DNA of 7,000 nucleotides from Acidimicrobiaceae bacterium (GCA_003158835.1 PMLI01000396.1:1-7000); one strand, 5' to 3'. Shown: positions 1-6,411, counted from the stretch's first letter. A program made the numbers and translations. The notes: a model not told the origin generated them from the sequence alone.

Positions 1-586
1 TCAAAGACCCGGCGAGCACACTGAAATCCTGGCGGCCGCCTACGCTCAGCATGTAATCCAACATCATGGCGGGCGTCGTGTCTTTCATGCCGTGTATGTT
101 CGGGTGGTCAGCCAGCGCCCGGACCGCCGCCGGGGAGATAACCACCGAGTTGGCGAAACCGGGGGCGGCGTACAGTAGTACGGGCACCCGGCTGTGATCG
201 GCAACGGCGGTGTAGTACCCGACCAGGGCATCGTCGCCCATGAGCTTGGCGAAGTAGTGGGGCGTCAGGACGGAGACATAGTCTACGCCTGGCCCGAGGT
301 CGATAACCTTGTCCAGGAACGCAAGCGTGAGGCGCAGTGATTCACGGCCCACACCGACGATCAGTGTCTTGTCTGCCTTCAATGCCACGGACCGCTCCAC
401 AACCCTCAAGGACTCTTCATCGGAGAGCGAACGGAACTCGCCGTTGCTGCCCAAGCACATGTAACCCCGGACGTTAGTCGCGTTCCAGCGGGCAAAGTTC
501 CGTTCGAGCATCTCCGTGCTCAGGTCCCCGTCGTTATCGAAGGGGGTCGCCGTCGGGATTATTACGCCGGTCAGCTTCTCGTTCAT
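1..586 (-). CDS. DapA/HOGA-family class I aldolase (dihydrodipicolinate synthase-like), C-terminus outside window
   Basis: The first 195 residues of a TIM-barrel pyruvate-type aldolase or lyase are visible, starting at the ATG at 586-584. Visible motifs are GSNGEF at 46-51 (the GxxGE substrate-carboxylate loop), TPHYF at 108-112, LLYAAPGF at 137-144 with Y139 as the expected catalytic tyrosine, and GMKDTT at 166-171 with K168 as the expected Schiff-base lysine. Known members cleave or form 2-oxo acids: dihydrodipicolinate, N-acetylneuraminate, 2-keto-3-deoxy sugar acids, 4-hydroxy-2-oxoglutarate. The sequence YAAPGF replaces the common YNxP, and HPNIHGMKDT resembles HOGA or keto-deoxy-sugar-acid aldolases more than biosynthetic DapA; this is a judgement from memory. 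A strong ribosome site (AAGGGGGG, about 596-603 on the opposite strand) supports the start. It lies 73 bp downstream of the transaldolase-like gene on the same strand, so it is probably co-transcribed and catabolic rather than for lysine synthesis. The exact substrate is unknown. Confidence 0.9.
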   Translation of the reverse strand, partial: MNEKLTGVIIPTATPFDNDGDLSTEMLERNFARWNATNVRGYMCLGSNGEFRSLSDEESLRVVERSVALKADKTLIVGVGRESLRLTLAFLDKVIDLGPGVDYVSVLTPHYFAKLMGDDALVGYYTAVADHSRVPVLLYAAPGFANSVVISPAAVRALADHPNIHGMKDTTPAMMLDYMLSVGGRQDFSVLAGSL

Positions 587-594
587 CGCCTAAG

Positions 595-604
595 ACCCCC
601 CTTC
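595..604 (-). promoter_or_regulatory. Ribosome binding site of the DapA-like aldolase gene
   Basis: Read on the minus strand, AAGGGGGG lies about 9 bases before the ATG at 586. This anti-16S-like purine run supports the chosen start and shows the gene can be translated independently of the upstream transaldolase-like gene, whose stop codon is at 660-662. Confidence 0.6.
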
Positions 605-616
605 GAACCCGCCTTC

Positions 617-627
617 GCCGGACCGGC
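617..627. repeat. Small perfect dyad in the gap between the two aldolase genes
   Basis: GCCGG-A-CCGGC lies in the 73-bp gap between the transaldolase-like and DapA-like genes. Five base pairs with a one-base centre and no following T tract do not make a terminator; it may be incidental in GC-rich DNA. Confidence 0.25.
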
Positions 628-659
628 CCCGTTAATGGGCGAGACGAGCGGGTCGGACT

Positions 660-1946
660 TCACTTTTGTTCTTCCCCATCCGGTAAGCCCAGCGCCGGCC
701 CATTGCCCTCCAAGGGCCCCGACTGCATACACTCGGCAACAAAGGCCACCATCGCATTGGTTGCTTGAGAAAATTCGCGGGCCGTGCTCTTGAGTGCCGG
801 TATCTGATCGAAGTCCTCCACGGGGATGCCGTCGGGCTCGTAACCCTGCCTGAAGTAACGAACTCGTCGCAACCTGGCCATCACATCGTCGGGCACGTCT
901 TCCCAGATACGGGGGGTAAAGCGCAGGTCCTGGCCGCGGAGCACAAAGTCGGTGAGGAACGCCGGCGGGAGGGTGAAAACGGCGTCGGCGCCGGCTGTCT
1001 GTTCCAAGTGCCAGCAGCGGCCTGTCTTCTCCGGCCCCGGTCCCATACGGACAGAACAGATGAGCATCTTGCTCGGGTAGGCGCGGTACCGGAACAACCG
1101 TTGCGCGCGCTTGAACACGGCGATCCCCGCCCAACGCCGGTCTTCGACCGACAGCTCCAACCCGACCTCGGCGGCATCCGAGACGAACTCGGGAGCCGCC
1201 TCCCATCGGGCGCTCATGTCGGTCACGACCGACTTCCACCGCGTGAGGTCGATGTCCGCCCTCCGTGCCTCGAGGAGCCCGGCTTGGACCTCTTCGGCCA
1301 CGGCGACGAACTGAGGCAATGTGTAGGCCAGCGTGCAGTTGGTCGAGATGCCGCGGCGCGTGAGCTCGCGAAGGACGGGGAGCCCCTCCCGGGTGCCGGG
1401 CACCTTGACCATGACGTTCGGGGCCAAAGCGGCCAGCTCTGATGCCTGGACGAGCATTGCCTCGGTGTCGAACACCGATCGCGGGTCCACCTGGCCGGAC
1501 AGGTGGCCGTAACGGAACCCGCTCTGCTCGTGCAGGGGTAGGACAGCCGCCGCCCCGAGCCGTACGATCTCCTTGTACATGGCCCAGAAGGTGCTCTCGA
1601 CGCTCGCACCCGGGTGGGCCGCCTGGTAGGAGTACGCCCAGTTGTGCCAACGGGAAGGGTCATCCCGCAGTACCGCGAGCGACAATGGTGGGTTTGTGGT
1701 CACGCCCCGGAAAAGCGTCGCCTCCGGTTTAGCGGGGTCCCACAACCGCCGCAACTGTTCGCCGAGCCGAGCCCGCTCGCCCACCGGTGCCGCGTCAAGC
1801 ATTTGTGTGCGCCAAGACTCGAACACGAGCGGTGAAGAGTCCCACCAGATCTCCGTGCCCGGGCTAACCGCGGCGAAACGCTCCAGCACCGAAACCGCCG
1901 GCGAACCTACTGCTCGTTGGGTCTCGTCCTGTTCTGTCACTGTCAT
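660..1946 (-). CDS. Transaldolase/FSA-superfamily protein, long form (428 aa)
   Basis: A class I aldolase of the transaldolase superfamily, which transfers or cleaves a dihydroxyacetone-type unit through a lysine Schiff base. Visible motifs: WWDSS (34-38, D36 as the strand-1 Asp), GVTTNPPL (81-88, N85), GQVDPR (151-156), DTEAM (160-164), MVKVPGTREGL (179-189, K181 as the Schiff-base lysine), STNCTLAYT (201-209) and KMLICSVRMG (293-302). At 428 residues it is much longer than E. coli TalB (about 317) or FSA (about 220). The extra length is in the N-terminal region before TTNP and in a long C-terminal part. Where TalB has its catalytic Glu (STEVDAR) this protein has Gln152, as FSA has in AQV. 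Start: ATG at 1946 with GGAGGTGG upstream (1957-1964), a somewhat long spacing; the next in-frame codon upstream that matters is a stop at 1979-1981. It is the first gene of the leftward unit, followed by the DapA-like gene. The donor sugar cannot be assigned. Confidence 0.92.
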   Translation of the reverse strand: MTVTEQDETQRAVGSPAVSVLERFAAVSPGTEIWWDSSPLVFESWRTQMLDAAPVGERARLGEQLRRLWDPAKPEATLFRGVTTNPPLSLAVLRDDPSRWHNWAYSYQAAHPGASVESTFWAMYKEIVRLGAAAVLPLHEQSGFRYGHLSGQVDPRSVFDTEAMLVQASELAALAPNVMVKVPGTREGLPVLRELTRRGISTNCTLAYTLPQFVAVAEEVQAGLLEARRADIDLTRWKSVVTDMSARWEAAPEFVSDAAEVGLELSVEDRRWAGIAVFKRAQRLFRYRAYPSKMLICSVRMGPGPEKTGRCWHLEQTAGADAVFTLPPAFLTDFVLRGQDLRFTPRIWEDVPDDVMARLRRVRYFRQGYEPDGIPVEDFDQIPALKSTAREFSQATNAMVAFVAECMQSGPLEGNGPALGLPDGEEQK

Positions 1947-1956
1947 TGTCTGGGAT

Positions 1957-1964
1957 CCACCTCC
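1957..1964 (-). promoter_or_regulatory. Ribosome binding site of the transaldolase-like gene
   Basis: GGAGGTGG on the minus strand is the only strong Shine-Dalgarno match near the first ATG at 1946. About 10-13 bases separate its core from the start, a little longer than ideal. A stop codon in the same frame just upstream (1979-1981) rules out a longer protein. Confidence 0.55.
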
Positions 1965-2060
1965 GCTGGTCCGCCTTCGTTAAAGCGCCCGCGAGCCCTC
2001 ACGGAGCACAACAGCCTGCCTAACTTTCCGGGCCATCTCGCTCTCACAAACTGCACTGAC

Positions 2061-2083
2061 ACCGGCCCCCACCGGGGACCGGT
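2061..2083. repeat. GC-rich hairpin in the predicted leader of the aldolase operon
   Basis: ACCGGCCCCC (2061-2070) and GGGGACCGGT (2074-2083) are complementary at 9 of 10 positions with a 3-base loop. It falls inside the predicted leader of the leftward operon, about 40-60 bases after the predicted start point. No T run follows on either strand, so it is not a canonical intrinsic terminator. It could be an RNA structure or a protein-binding dyad. Confidence 0.5.
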
Positions 2084-2129
2084 TTCGCTGCTCGCAGTCC
2101 TGGCTTCTACCGAGCCCAGGCTAACTCAC

Positions 2130-2157
2130 ATTGTAGATGTTGCAGCCCCGCAGGCAA
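2130..2157 (-). promoter_or_regulatory. Predicted sigma70-type promoter for the leftward aldolase operon
   Basis: Reading the minus strand, TTGCCT (2157-2152) is followed after exactly 16 bases by TACAAT (2135-2130). These match 4 of 6 bases of TTGACA and 5 of 6 of TATAAT. Transcription would begin near 2123, giving a leader of roughly 175 bases before the transaldolase-like gene. A short dyad (ACAT-N5-ATGT, 2128-2140) overlaps the -10 element, and AGCC-CA-GGCT (2113-2122) sits at the predicted start point; both are places where a repressor could act. The prediction rests on consensus match only. Confidence 0.5.
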
Positions 2158-2160
2158 TGA

Positions 2161-2193
2161 GGGAAAGTACGCACTTGTGCGGGGGGCTTTCCC
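2161..2193. repeat. Nested dyad just upstream of the predicted leftward promoter
   Basis: The outer arms GGGAAAG (2161-2167) and CTTTCCC (2187-2193) are a perfect 7-bp inverted repeat. Inside lies a second dyad, GCAC-TT-GTGC (2171-2180). The element ends four bases before the predicted -35 box at 2152-2157 and is centred about 54 bp upstream of the predicted start point, where an activator or a regulator dimer would commonly bind. No regulator gene is in the window, so the binding protein is unknown. Confidence 0.45.
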
Positions 2194-2232
2194 CCACCAG
2201 AATACTGTATCCTGAAAGGCAAGGACCCAAAA

Positions 2233-2269
2233 TAGGGACAATCACCCAGGCTCATGGGGAATGTCCCTA
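2233..2269. repeat. Nested 8-bp/4-bp inverted repeat, candidate operator
   Basis: The outer arms TAGGGACA (2233-2240) and TGTCCCTA (2262-2269) are perfect 8-bp complements 29 bp apart centre to centre. A second inverted pair, CCCA (2245-2248) and TGGG (2255-2258), shares nearly the same centre. The element lies between the two divergent units. It can be read as a tandem or looped operator or as an RNA hairpin with an internal loop. It is the cleanest palindrome in the intergenic region. Confidence 0.5.
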
Positions 2270-2304
2270 CCGCTTTTCTCCAGTCACATTCGCTGTGTCT
2301 TGTT

Positions 2305-2318
2305 CGGGACTTTCGGCC
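2305..2318. repeat. Direct repeat copy A (CGGGACTTTCGGCC)
   Basis: This 14-mer recurs at 2477-2490 with one mismatch (C to G at position 10). Copy A is followed after about 25 bp by GGCCCATAGGT (2344-2354); in copy B the equivalent GGGCCATAGGT is fused directly to the repeat. The two copies are 172 bp apart in the control region before the importer operon. Confidence 0.45.
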
Positions 2319-2476
2319 CTGCCGAGACGGGTCGTATTACCCTGGCCCATAGGTCGCCCGAGAGCGGACGCTCATCACAATGGCCAGCATAGATCCTGAT
2401 CAAGACGCTATCCTGTCGGTCGTGCCAAGGAGCGGCTGGGGACGTTGGACAAGTCCGGGAGACCACCCCACGTGCA

Positions 2477-2490
2477 CGGGACTTTGGGCC
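2477..2490. repeat. Direct repeat copy B (CGGGACTTTGGGCC)
   Basis: This is the second copy of the 14-bp repeat, matching copy A at 13 of 14 bases. It lies about 87-100 bp before the preferred start of the ATPase gene. A weak extended -10-like string, TGCTAGGCT, follows at 2501-2509, so the copy could be a binding site close to the importer promoter, but no convincing -35 accompanies it. Confidence 0.45.
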
Positions 2491-2576
2491 ATAGGTTCCA
2501 TGCTAGGCTCCTGGAGTATCGAACGGGAATGGCGTCTCGGGATATGCTAAGCGTTATGGTGCCATCCACGAGGGCA

Positions 2577-4265
2577 ATGGGCGACACCCCAATCTTGGCA
2601 ATGACGAACATTACCAAGTATTATGGCGCGCACGCAGTCCTGTCACACGTTGATTTCTCCGTATCGCGCGGTGAAATAGTGGGTTTGATCGGCGCAAATG
2701 GTGCCGGTAAAACCACTCTCCTGAAGATCCTGGGTGGTGTCATCCCGACGTCGGCCGGGACCATGAACCTCGACGGGGATGAGGTGGGGGCGGCCCGGTA
2801 CAACCCCGCTGAGGCGTGGAGGCACGGGGTGGCGATGGTGCACCAGGAGCTATCCCTTTGCACCAACTTCGCTGTTTGGGAAAACTGGGCGCTCCTGTAC
2901 GACCGAGTCGAGCGCGGACGCAGGGCGTCCCGCATCATCGAGGCGGCCGCCGCCTTGGAAGCAGTCTTCCCCGATAGTGGGATTTCGCCCCGCGTAAGCG
3001 TCTCCGACCTTTCGCTGGCGCAACAGCAGATGGTGGAGATCGCGCGGGCCGCGTCACACCCCCGCCTGAAACTGCTCGTCCTGGACGAACCGACATCGGC
3101 GCTCTCGGGAGAGAGCAGCGCCAAGCTCGAGGTATACCTGAAGCAGGCGCTCCAGCGTGGAGTTTCTGCCATCTACGTGACGCACAAGCTCGACGAGATC
3201 CTGGGGCTCGTAGACAGGATAGTCGTACTGCGCAACGGCGAAGTCTGCTGGAGCGGGCTTAGCCGCGACGCATCGCGCGACCAGCTCGTGGAGGAGCTCG
3301 GCGCCCGGTCTTCCGACGACGACGGGCGGCACCAGCACAGGGCTGAACGAGCTGCTGCTCAACCGGTCCCGCCCGGGCAAGCCACTACGACTGTCAGCCC
3401 GCCAGGTACCGAGCACGTCGTAGCTGTCCGCGGCTTGCGCACCGAGAGGTTGCATGACGTTCACATCGTTGCCCGCAGCGGCGAGATCGTGGGGCTCGCC
3501 GGTCTCGAGGGCGCCGGCCAGCGCGATGTGCTGCGGTCGGTCTTTTCCAGGGGGAGAGCCTCGGAGCGCGGGGAAGTGGCAGTGCGAGGGTCCGTCGCTT
3601 ATGTTGCCGGGGACAGGGCCGGCGAGGGCAATTTCGCCCTTTGGGACATATACCACAACATCTTGATCGGCGCGCTCAAGCAGAAGCGCCTGGCCCGCGT
3701 CGGCATGCTTCGCTGGAAGACGGCAGACCGGCTCGTCCAGAAGTGGTTCGACCACCTCGACATCGCAGCGGCCGACCCCAGGGTGAAGATCGCGTCGCTC
3801 AGTGGTGGTAACCAGCAGAAGGTGCTTATAGCTCGGGCATTCGCAAGCGAAGCGGAGGTCCTCCTCCTTGACGACCCGACACGCGGGGTCGACGTCGCCA
3901 CCAAGGCCGCCGTCTACGCTGCTCTGCAAGAAGCGAGGTCGGCCGGCAGGACCATAATCGTTTACTCGACCGAAGACGCCGAGTTCCACTACTGCGACCG
4001 GGTTTACGTGTTCGCCCAGGGGCGGATCAGCGGCGAGCTGAGCGGGGCCGAGATCTCGGGGCCCGAGATAGTACGGCTTTCGTACGCCAACGTCGGCAAT
4101 GCCGGCGCCCCTGGCGGAAGCGCGCCTTCGCTCGGCCCTCATGCTGCGAGGCTCGCCGGCGCCGGGACCGCTGTGGGCGAGGAGACCCCGGCCGCGCCCG
4201 GTCGCGTCGACGAGCTTGGTGACCACGGGGAAGCCCACCAGGCCAATGCGGGTGATGTTCGATGA
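2577..4265 (+). CDS. CUT2 (RbsA/XylG-type) sugar ABC importer ATPase, two fused nucleotide-binding domains
   Basis: A cytoplasmic ATPase that powers sugar import; 562 residues from the ATG at 2577. NBD1: Walker A GANGAGKT (39-46, K45), Q-loop Q90, signature LSLAQQQ (145-151), Walker B LLVLDEPT (166-173), H-loop H203. NBD2: degenerate Walker A GLEGAGQRD (309-317) with Q315 in place of Lys, signature LSGGNQQK (408-415), Walker B LLLDDPTRG (429-437) with D433 where Glu is usual, and S464/T465 at the H-loop position. One active-looking and one degenerate half is typical of this family. A hydrophilic linker spans about 241-280. A low-complexity Ala/Gly/Pro tail of about 55 residues (508-562) exceeds the roughly 500-residue family norm. 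The start is uncertain: GAGGG at 2570-2574 is rather close to 2577; in-frame ATGs at 2529, 2544 and 2601, and 2445, are alternatives, but family homology begins only near residue 8. The stop overlaps the permease start (ATGA). Confidence 0.95.
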   Translation: MGDTPILAMTNITKYYGAHAVLSHVDFSVSRGEIVGLIGANGAGKTTLLKILGGVIPTSAGTMNLDGDEVGAARYNPAEAWRHGVAMVHQELSLCTNFAVWENWALLYDRVERGRRASRIIEAAAALEAVFPDSGISPRVSVSDLSLAQQQMVEIARAASHPRLKLLVLDEPTSALSGESSAKLEVYLKQALQRGVSAIYVTHKLDEILGLVDRIVVLRNGEVCWSGLSRDASRDQLVEELGARSSDDDGRHQHRAERAAAQPVPPGQATTTVSPPGTEHVVAVRGLRTERLHDVHIVARSGEIVGLAGLEGAGQRDVLRSVFSRGRASERGEVAVRGSVAYVAGDRAGEGNFALWDIYHNILIGALKQKRLARVGMLRWKTADRLVQKWFDHLDIAAADPRVKIASLSGGNQQKVLIARAFASEAEVLLLDDPTRGVDVATKAAVYAALQEARSAGRTIIVYSTEDAEFHYCDRVYVFAQGRISGELSGAEISGPEIVRLSYANVGNAGAPGGSAPSLGPHAARLAGAGTAVGEETPAAPGRVDELGDHGEAHQANAGDVR

Positions 4266-5275
4266 CGATGCTCGGGACGCCCCCGGCCGATCTCGTCGAC
4301 GCGACCGCCGTGCCGCGGCCCACCAAGTTGAAGCGGCGCCTTCCCTCTTCGGGGGGCTGGACGGCGGGAGCGCTGCTCGTTGTGGTCGCCGTCGTGACAG
4401 GTGTGCTCCGTCCGGCCACTGTGAGCAGCATGGGTGCCAGCCTGCTCCTGGGGCCGGCATTACCCCTGGTGTTCGCGTCGCTGGCACAGATGGTCATCAT
4501 CCTGGTGGGTGACTTCGACCTCGGGATCGGCTATGCCGTCGGGCTCGTCAACGTGTTCACCGCTACCGCTCTGACTACCGACGTGTGGCTCGGGGCCGCT
4601 CTCATGATCGCCATGGTCCTCGCCTATGTCGCTATGGGGGCGATCGTAGAGCTCTTCCACGTCCCTGCCATCGTGGTGACCCTGGGGGCCTCGTTCATCT
4701 GGCTGGGTGTCGGCCTCACCGTCCAGCCTACGCCGGGGGGCACCGCGGCCGGGTGGTTGGAAACGGCCACCAACGGGACATGGCCGGTCATCCCCGAGCC
4801 GGTCTACATAATGGCCGCCGGGGCGTTGGCGTCGTGGTGGCTGCTCAGGCGCTGGCGCTACGGCGTCGTGCTGAGAGCCCTGGGTAACAACCGAGCAGCC
4901 CTGGAGAACAGCGGGTGGTCACCGGTGTGGACTCGCTTAGGTGCGTACGCACTCGCCGGGGCCTTAGTGGACATAGCCGGGCTCTTGACCACGAGCGTGA
5001 CAACGTCAGCAGATATCAACGCCAGCGCCACCCTGACCCTGATCACTTTCGCCGTCGTCGTTGTAGGGGGCTGCCGCTTCCAGGGCGGTATCGTTGTGCC
5101 TGCCGGTGTCGTGTGCGCGGCCGTGGCCTTCTCATTGTTGGCCTCCGTGCTTTCGTTCATGAACGTGACGGCCGCCTGGAACACCGCCGTGGAAGGGCTG
5201 GTCCTCGTCGCGGCAGTGGGCGCCAAGTGGCTTATCGAGGGGTTTCGCCGTTATTTCCGGAGCCGTGAAGCATGA
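4262..5275 (+). CDS. CUT2 (RbsC-type) sugar ABC importer permease 1
   Basis: An integral membrane subunit of the BPD_transp_2 family, 337 residues, with alternating hydrophobic segments from about residue 34 to 325 after a basic cytoplasmic N-terminus (TKLKRRL). Family landmarks are GDFDLGIG (83-90, the equivalent of GGIDLSVG in RbsC), HVPAIVVTLG (133-142), ALGNNRAALENSG (207-219, the cytoplasmic coupling loop that contacts the ATPase) and VGGCRFQGG (268-276). The start codon overlaps the ATPase stop by four bases (ATGA at 4262-4265), so translation is probably coupled; GGGTGA at 4250-4255 can serve as a ribosome site. The stop overlaps permease 2 in the same way. It most likely forms a heterodimer with permease 2. 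Substrate is not predictable from the sequence. Confidence 0.95.
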   Translation: MTMLGTPPADLVDATAVPRPTKLKRRLPSSGGWTAGALLVVVAVVTGVLRPATVSSMGASLLLGPALPLVFASLAQMVIILVGDFDLGIGYAVGLVNVFTATALTTDVWLGAALMIAMVLAYVAMGAIVELFHVPAIVVTLGASFIWLGVGLTVQPTPGGTAAGWLETATNGTWPVIPEPVYIMAAGALASWWLLRRWRYGVVLRALGNNRAALENSGWSPVWTRLGAYALAGALVDIAGLLTTSVTTSADINASATLTLITFAVVVVGGCRFQGGIVVPAGVVCAAVAFSLLASVLSFMNVTAAWNTAVEGLVLVAAVGAKWLIEGFRRYFRSREA

Positions 5276-6228
5276 AATTCGAGAGTGTCTCCCTTCAGCG
5301 CGTAAACCTGTCGAAGCTCCGATGGGTGTTCCCCCTCGGAGCGTCGCTACTGCTTTGGATGGTGGCGAGCGGGATATCGGGCGGCGTGAGCGTGAACCTG
5401 TTGCTCGACAACCTCACGGTCGCGTGTTTTGTGGCCCTGGTGGCGGTGGGCCAGATGCTGGTGGTGGCCGCTGGCGACGGCTCGTTCGACCTGTCCATCC
5501 CCTACGTGATGACGCTCGCCGCCTACGTGTCGGGCAAGACGAGCGGGGGCGTCAATACCCACCTGCTCGTGGCCATCGTGGTGGGCCTTGTGGTGGGGAT
5601 GGCGGCGGGCGCCTTCAACGGGGCCCTCGTCGTGGGCCCAGGGCTCCCACCCATAGTGGCGACCTTGGCCACGGGCTACATCGCGTACACGATTATCCTA
5701 CTCATGGGCAACGGTTCACAGGTGATCGTCGCCCCCGGCCTCATCTCGTTCGGGCAACACAGCTGGCACGGTTTGACCCTCGTAGTGCTGGCAGCGGTGA
5801 TCGTGCTGGCTGGCGTGGCACTCCTCCGAGGCCAGGGCCGGTACGGCATGTACCTGCATGCTTTGGGCCAGAGCCGGCCCGCCGCCGCGCTCGCTAATGT
5901 CCCTGTCAAGCGGGTGATCGTGCTCACCTTCGTCATCTCCGGCCTGCTGGCAGCAGTCGCCGGCATCTTGCTGTCCGGGTTCGCAGGCGGTGCCTTTGCC
6001 GATATGGGAGACACCTATCTCATCGCATCGGTGGCTGCCATCGTGGTGGGAGGGACCTCCGTGCGTGGTGGCGAATCGGCGATCGGAGCCACAGTGTTCG
6101 GGGCCACCACGATCTCGCTCCTGGCCGCCGTGCTCGAACTCTCGAGAGCCGCCATCGGAGTGCAGGACATCGTTCAGGGGACCGTAATCATAGCAGTGGT
6201 GGTGTTGGTCATGAGGGGCCAGCGCTAG
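5272..6228 (+). CDS. CUT2 (RbsC-type) sugar ABC importer permease 2
   Basis: The second BPD_transp_2 membrane subunit, 318 residues and strongly hydrophobic from about residue 19 to 314. Landmarks parallel those of permease 1: GDGSFDLSIP (68-77), PPIVATLATG (126-135), ALGQSRPAAALANV (197-210) as the coupling loop, and VGGTSVRGG (259-267). The ATG at 5272 overlaps the permease 1 stop (ATGA, 5272-5275), and GGAG at 5259-5262 gives a well-spaced ribosome site. The two permeases are clearly different sequences, pointing to a heterodimeric channel as in several CUT2 systems rather than a recent duplication. The gene ends in TAG at 6226-6228, with no obvious terminator after it. Confidence 0.95.
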   Translation: MKFESVSLQRVNLSKLRWVFPLGASLLLWMVASGISGGVSVNLLLDNLTVACFVALVAVGQMLVVAAGDGSFDLSIPYVMTLAAYVSGKTSGGVNTHLLVAIVVGLVVGMAAGAFNGALVVGPGLPPIVATLATGYIAYTIILLMGNGSQVIVAPGLISFGQHSWHGLTLVVLAAVIVLAGVALLRGQGRYGMYLHALGQSRPAAALANVPVKRVIVLTFVISGLLAAVAGILLSGFAGGAFADMGDTYLIASVAAIVVGGTSVRGGESAIGATVFGATTISLLAAVLELSRAAIGVQDIVQGTVIIAVVVLVMRGQR

Positions 6229-6343
6229 CCCGCCCCGGGAGATGGTACGCGCCACAATCGGCCCGGGGGCACAGACAAAAGGGGAGGTGAAAGGGGGACA
6301 TCGCAGGCAGCGGTCAGGGGCGGGTGACCGGACGAAAGTATTG

Positions 6344-6381
6344 GGCACTACAGGTGCCTGGCATTCGAACACAACAATGCC
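6344..6381 (+). repeat. Two tandem small inverted repeats in the leader of the binding-protein gene
   Basis: GGCAC (6344-6348) pairs with GTGCC (6354-6358) around a 5-base loop; GGCATT (6360-6365) pairs with AATGCC (6376-6381) around a 10-base loop. Both are perfect but short. They may stabilise the mRNA end after processing between permease 2 and the binding protein, or be chance. Confidence 0.35.
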
Positions 6382-6411
6382 CGGAGAGCGGGTTTTAGAC
6401 AAATGCCATAT

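Larger units (their letters stand above)
1947..2576. promoter_or_regulatory. Divergent intergenic control region without a convincing gene
   Basis: About 630 bp separate the leftward enzyme genes from the rightward importer genes. Open frames across it lack ribosome sites, recognisable protein motifs and GC-rich third positions, so I call none of them. It carries the leftward promoter, three dyads and the 14-bp direct repeat listed separately. It is richer in A and T than the flanking genes. Shared regulation of import and catabolism from this region is an inference from the gene layout. Confidence 0.7.

Noticed and set aside
765..1442. Open frame of 225 codons on the plus strand opposite the transaldolase-like gene
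   Set aside because: Antisense shadow with no motif and no ribosome site.
583..1650. Open frame of 355 codons on the minus strand in another frame of the transaldolase-like gene
   Set aside because: Arg/Gly/Pro-rich translation without motifs, overlapping a gene with clear catalytic residues in a different frame; a shadow.
2061..2083. Intrinsic terminator or attenuator in the aldolase operon leader
   Set aside because: The stem is strong, but neither strand has a U-rich tail after it, and no leader peptide or alternative antiterminator stem is evident.
2175..2213. Plus-strand promoter TTGTGC ... TATCCT for the importer operon
   Set aside because: The two hexamers are 27 bases apart, far from the 16-18 optimum, and the match is weak. 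The same holds for the TGCTAGGCT string at 2501-2509, which lacks a -35 at a good distance.
1917..2399. Open frame of 160 codons on the plus strand crossing the control region
   Set aside because: It starts inside the transaldolase-like gene on the opposite strand, has no ribosome site and no recognisable motif, and runs through the promoter and dyads of the control region.
3054..4487. Long open frame (477 codons) on the minus strand opposite the ATPase and permease 1
   Set aside because: It lies antisense to two genes with unmistakable family motifs; its translation is Arg/Pro/Gly-rich with no recognisable domain. This is the usual by-product of high-GC coding DNA.
6229..6285. Intrinsic terminator after permease 2
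   Set aside because: The GC-rich arms pair only imperfectly across a long loop and no T tract follows.
5716..6402. Open frame of 228 codons on the minus strand opposite permease 2
   Set aside because: His/Asp/Arg-rich translation antisense to a clear membrane permease; no domain and no ribosome site evidence.
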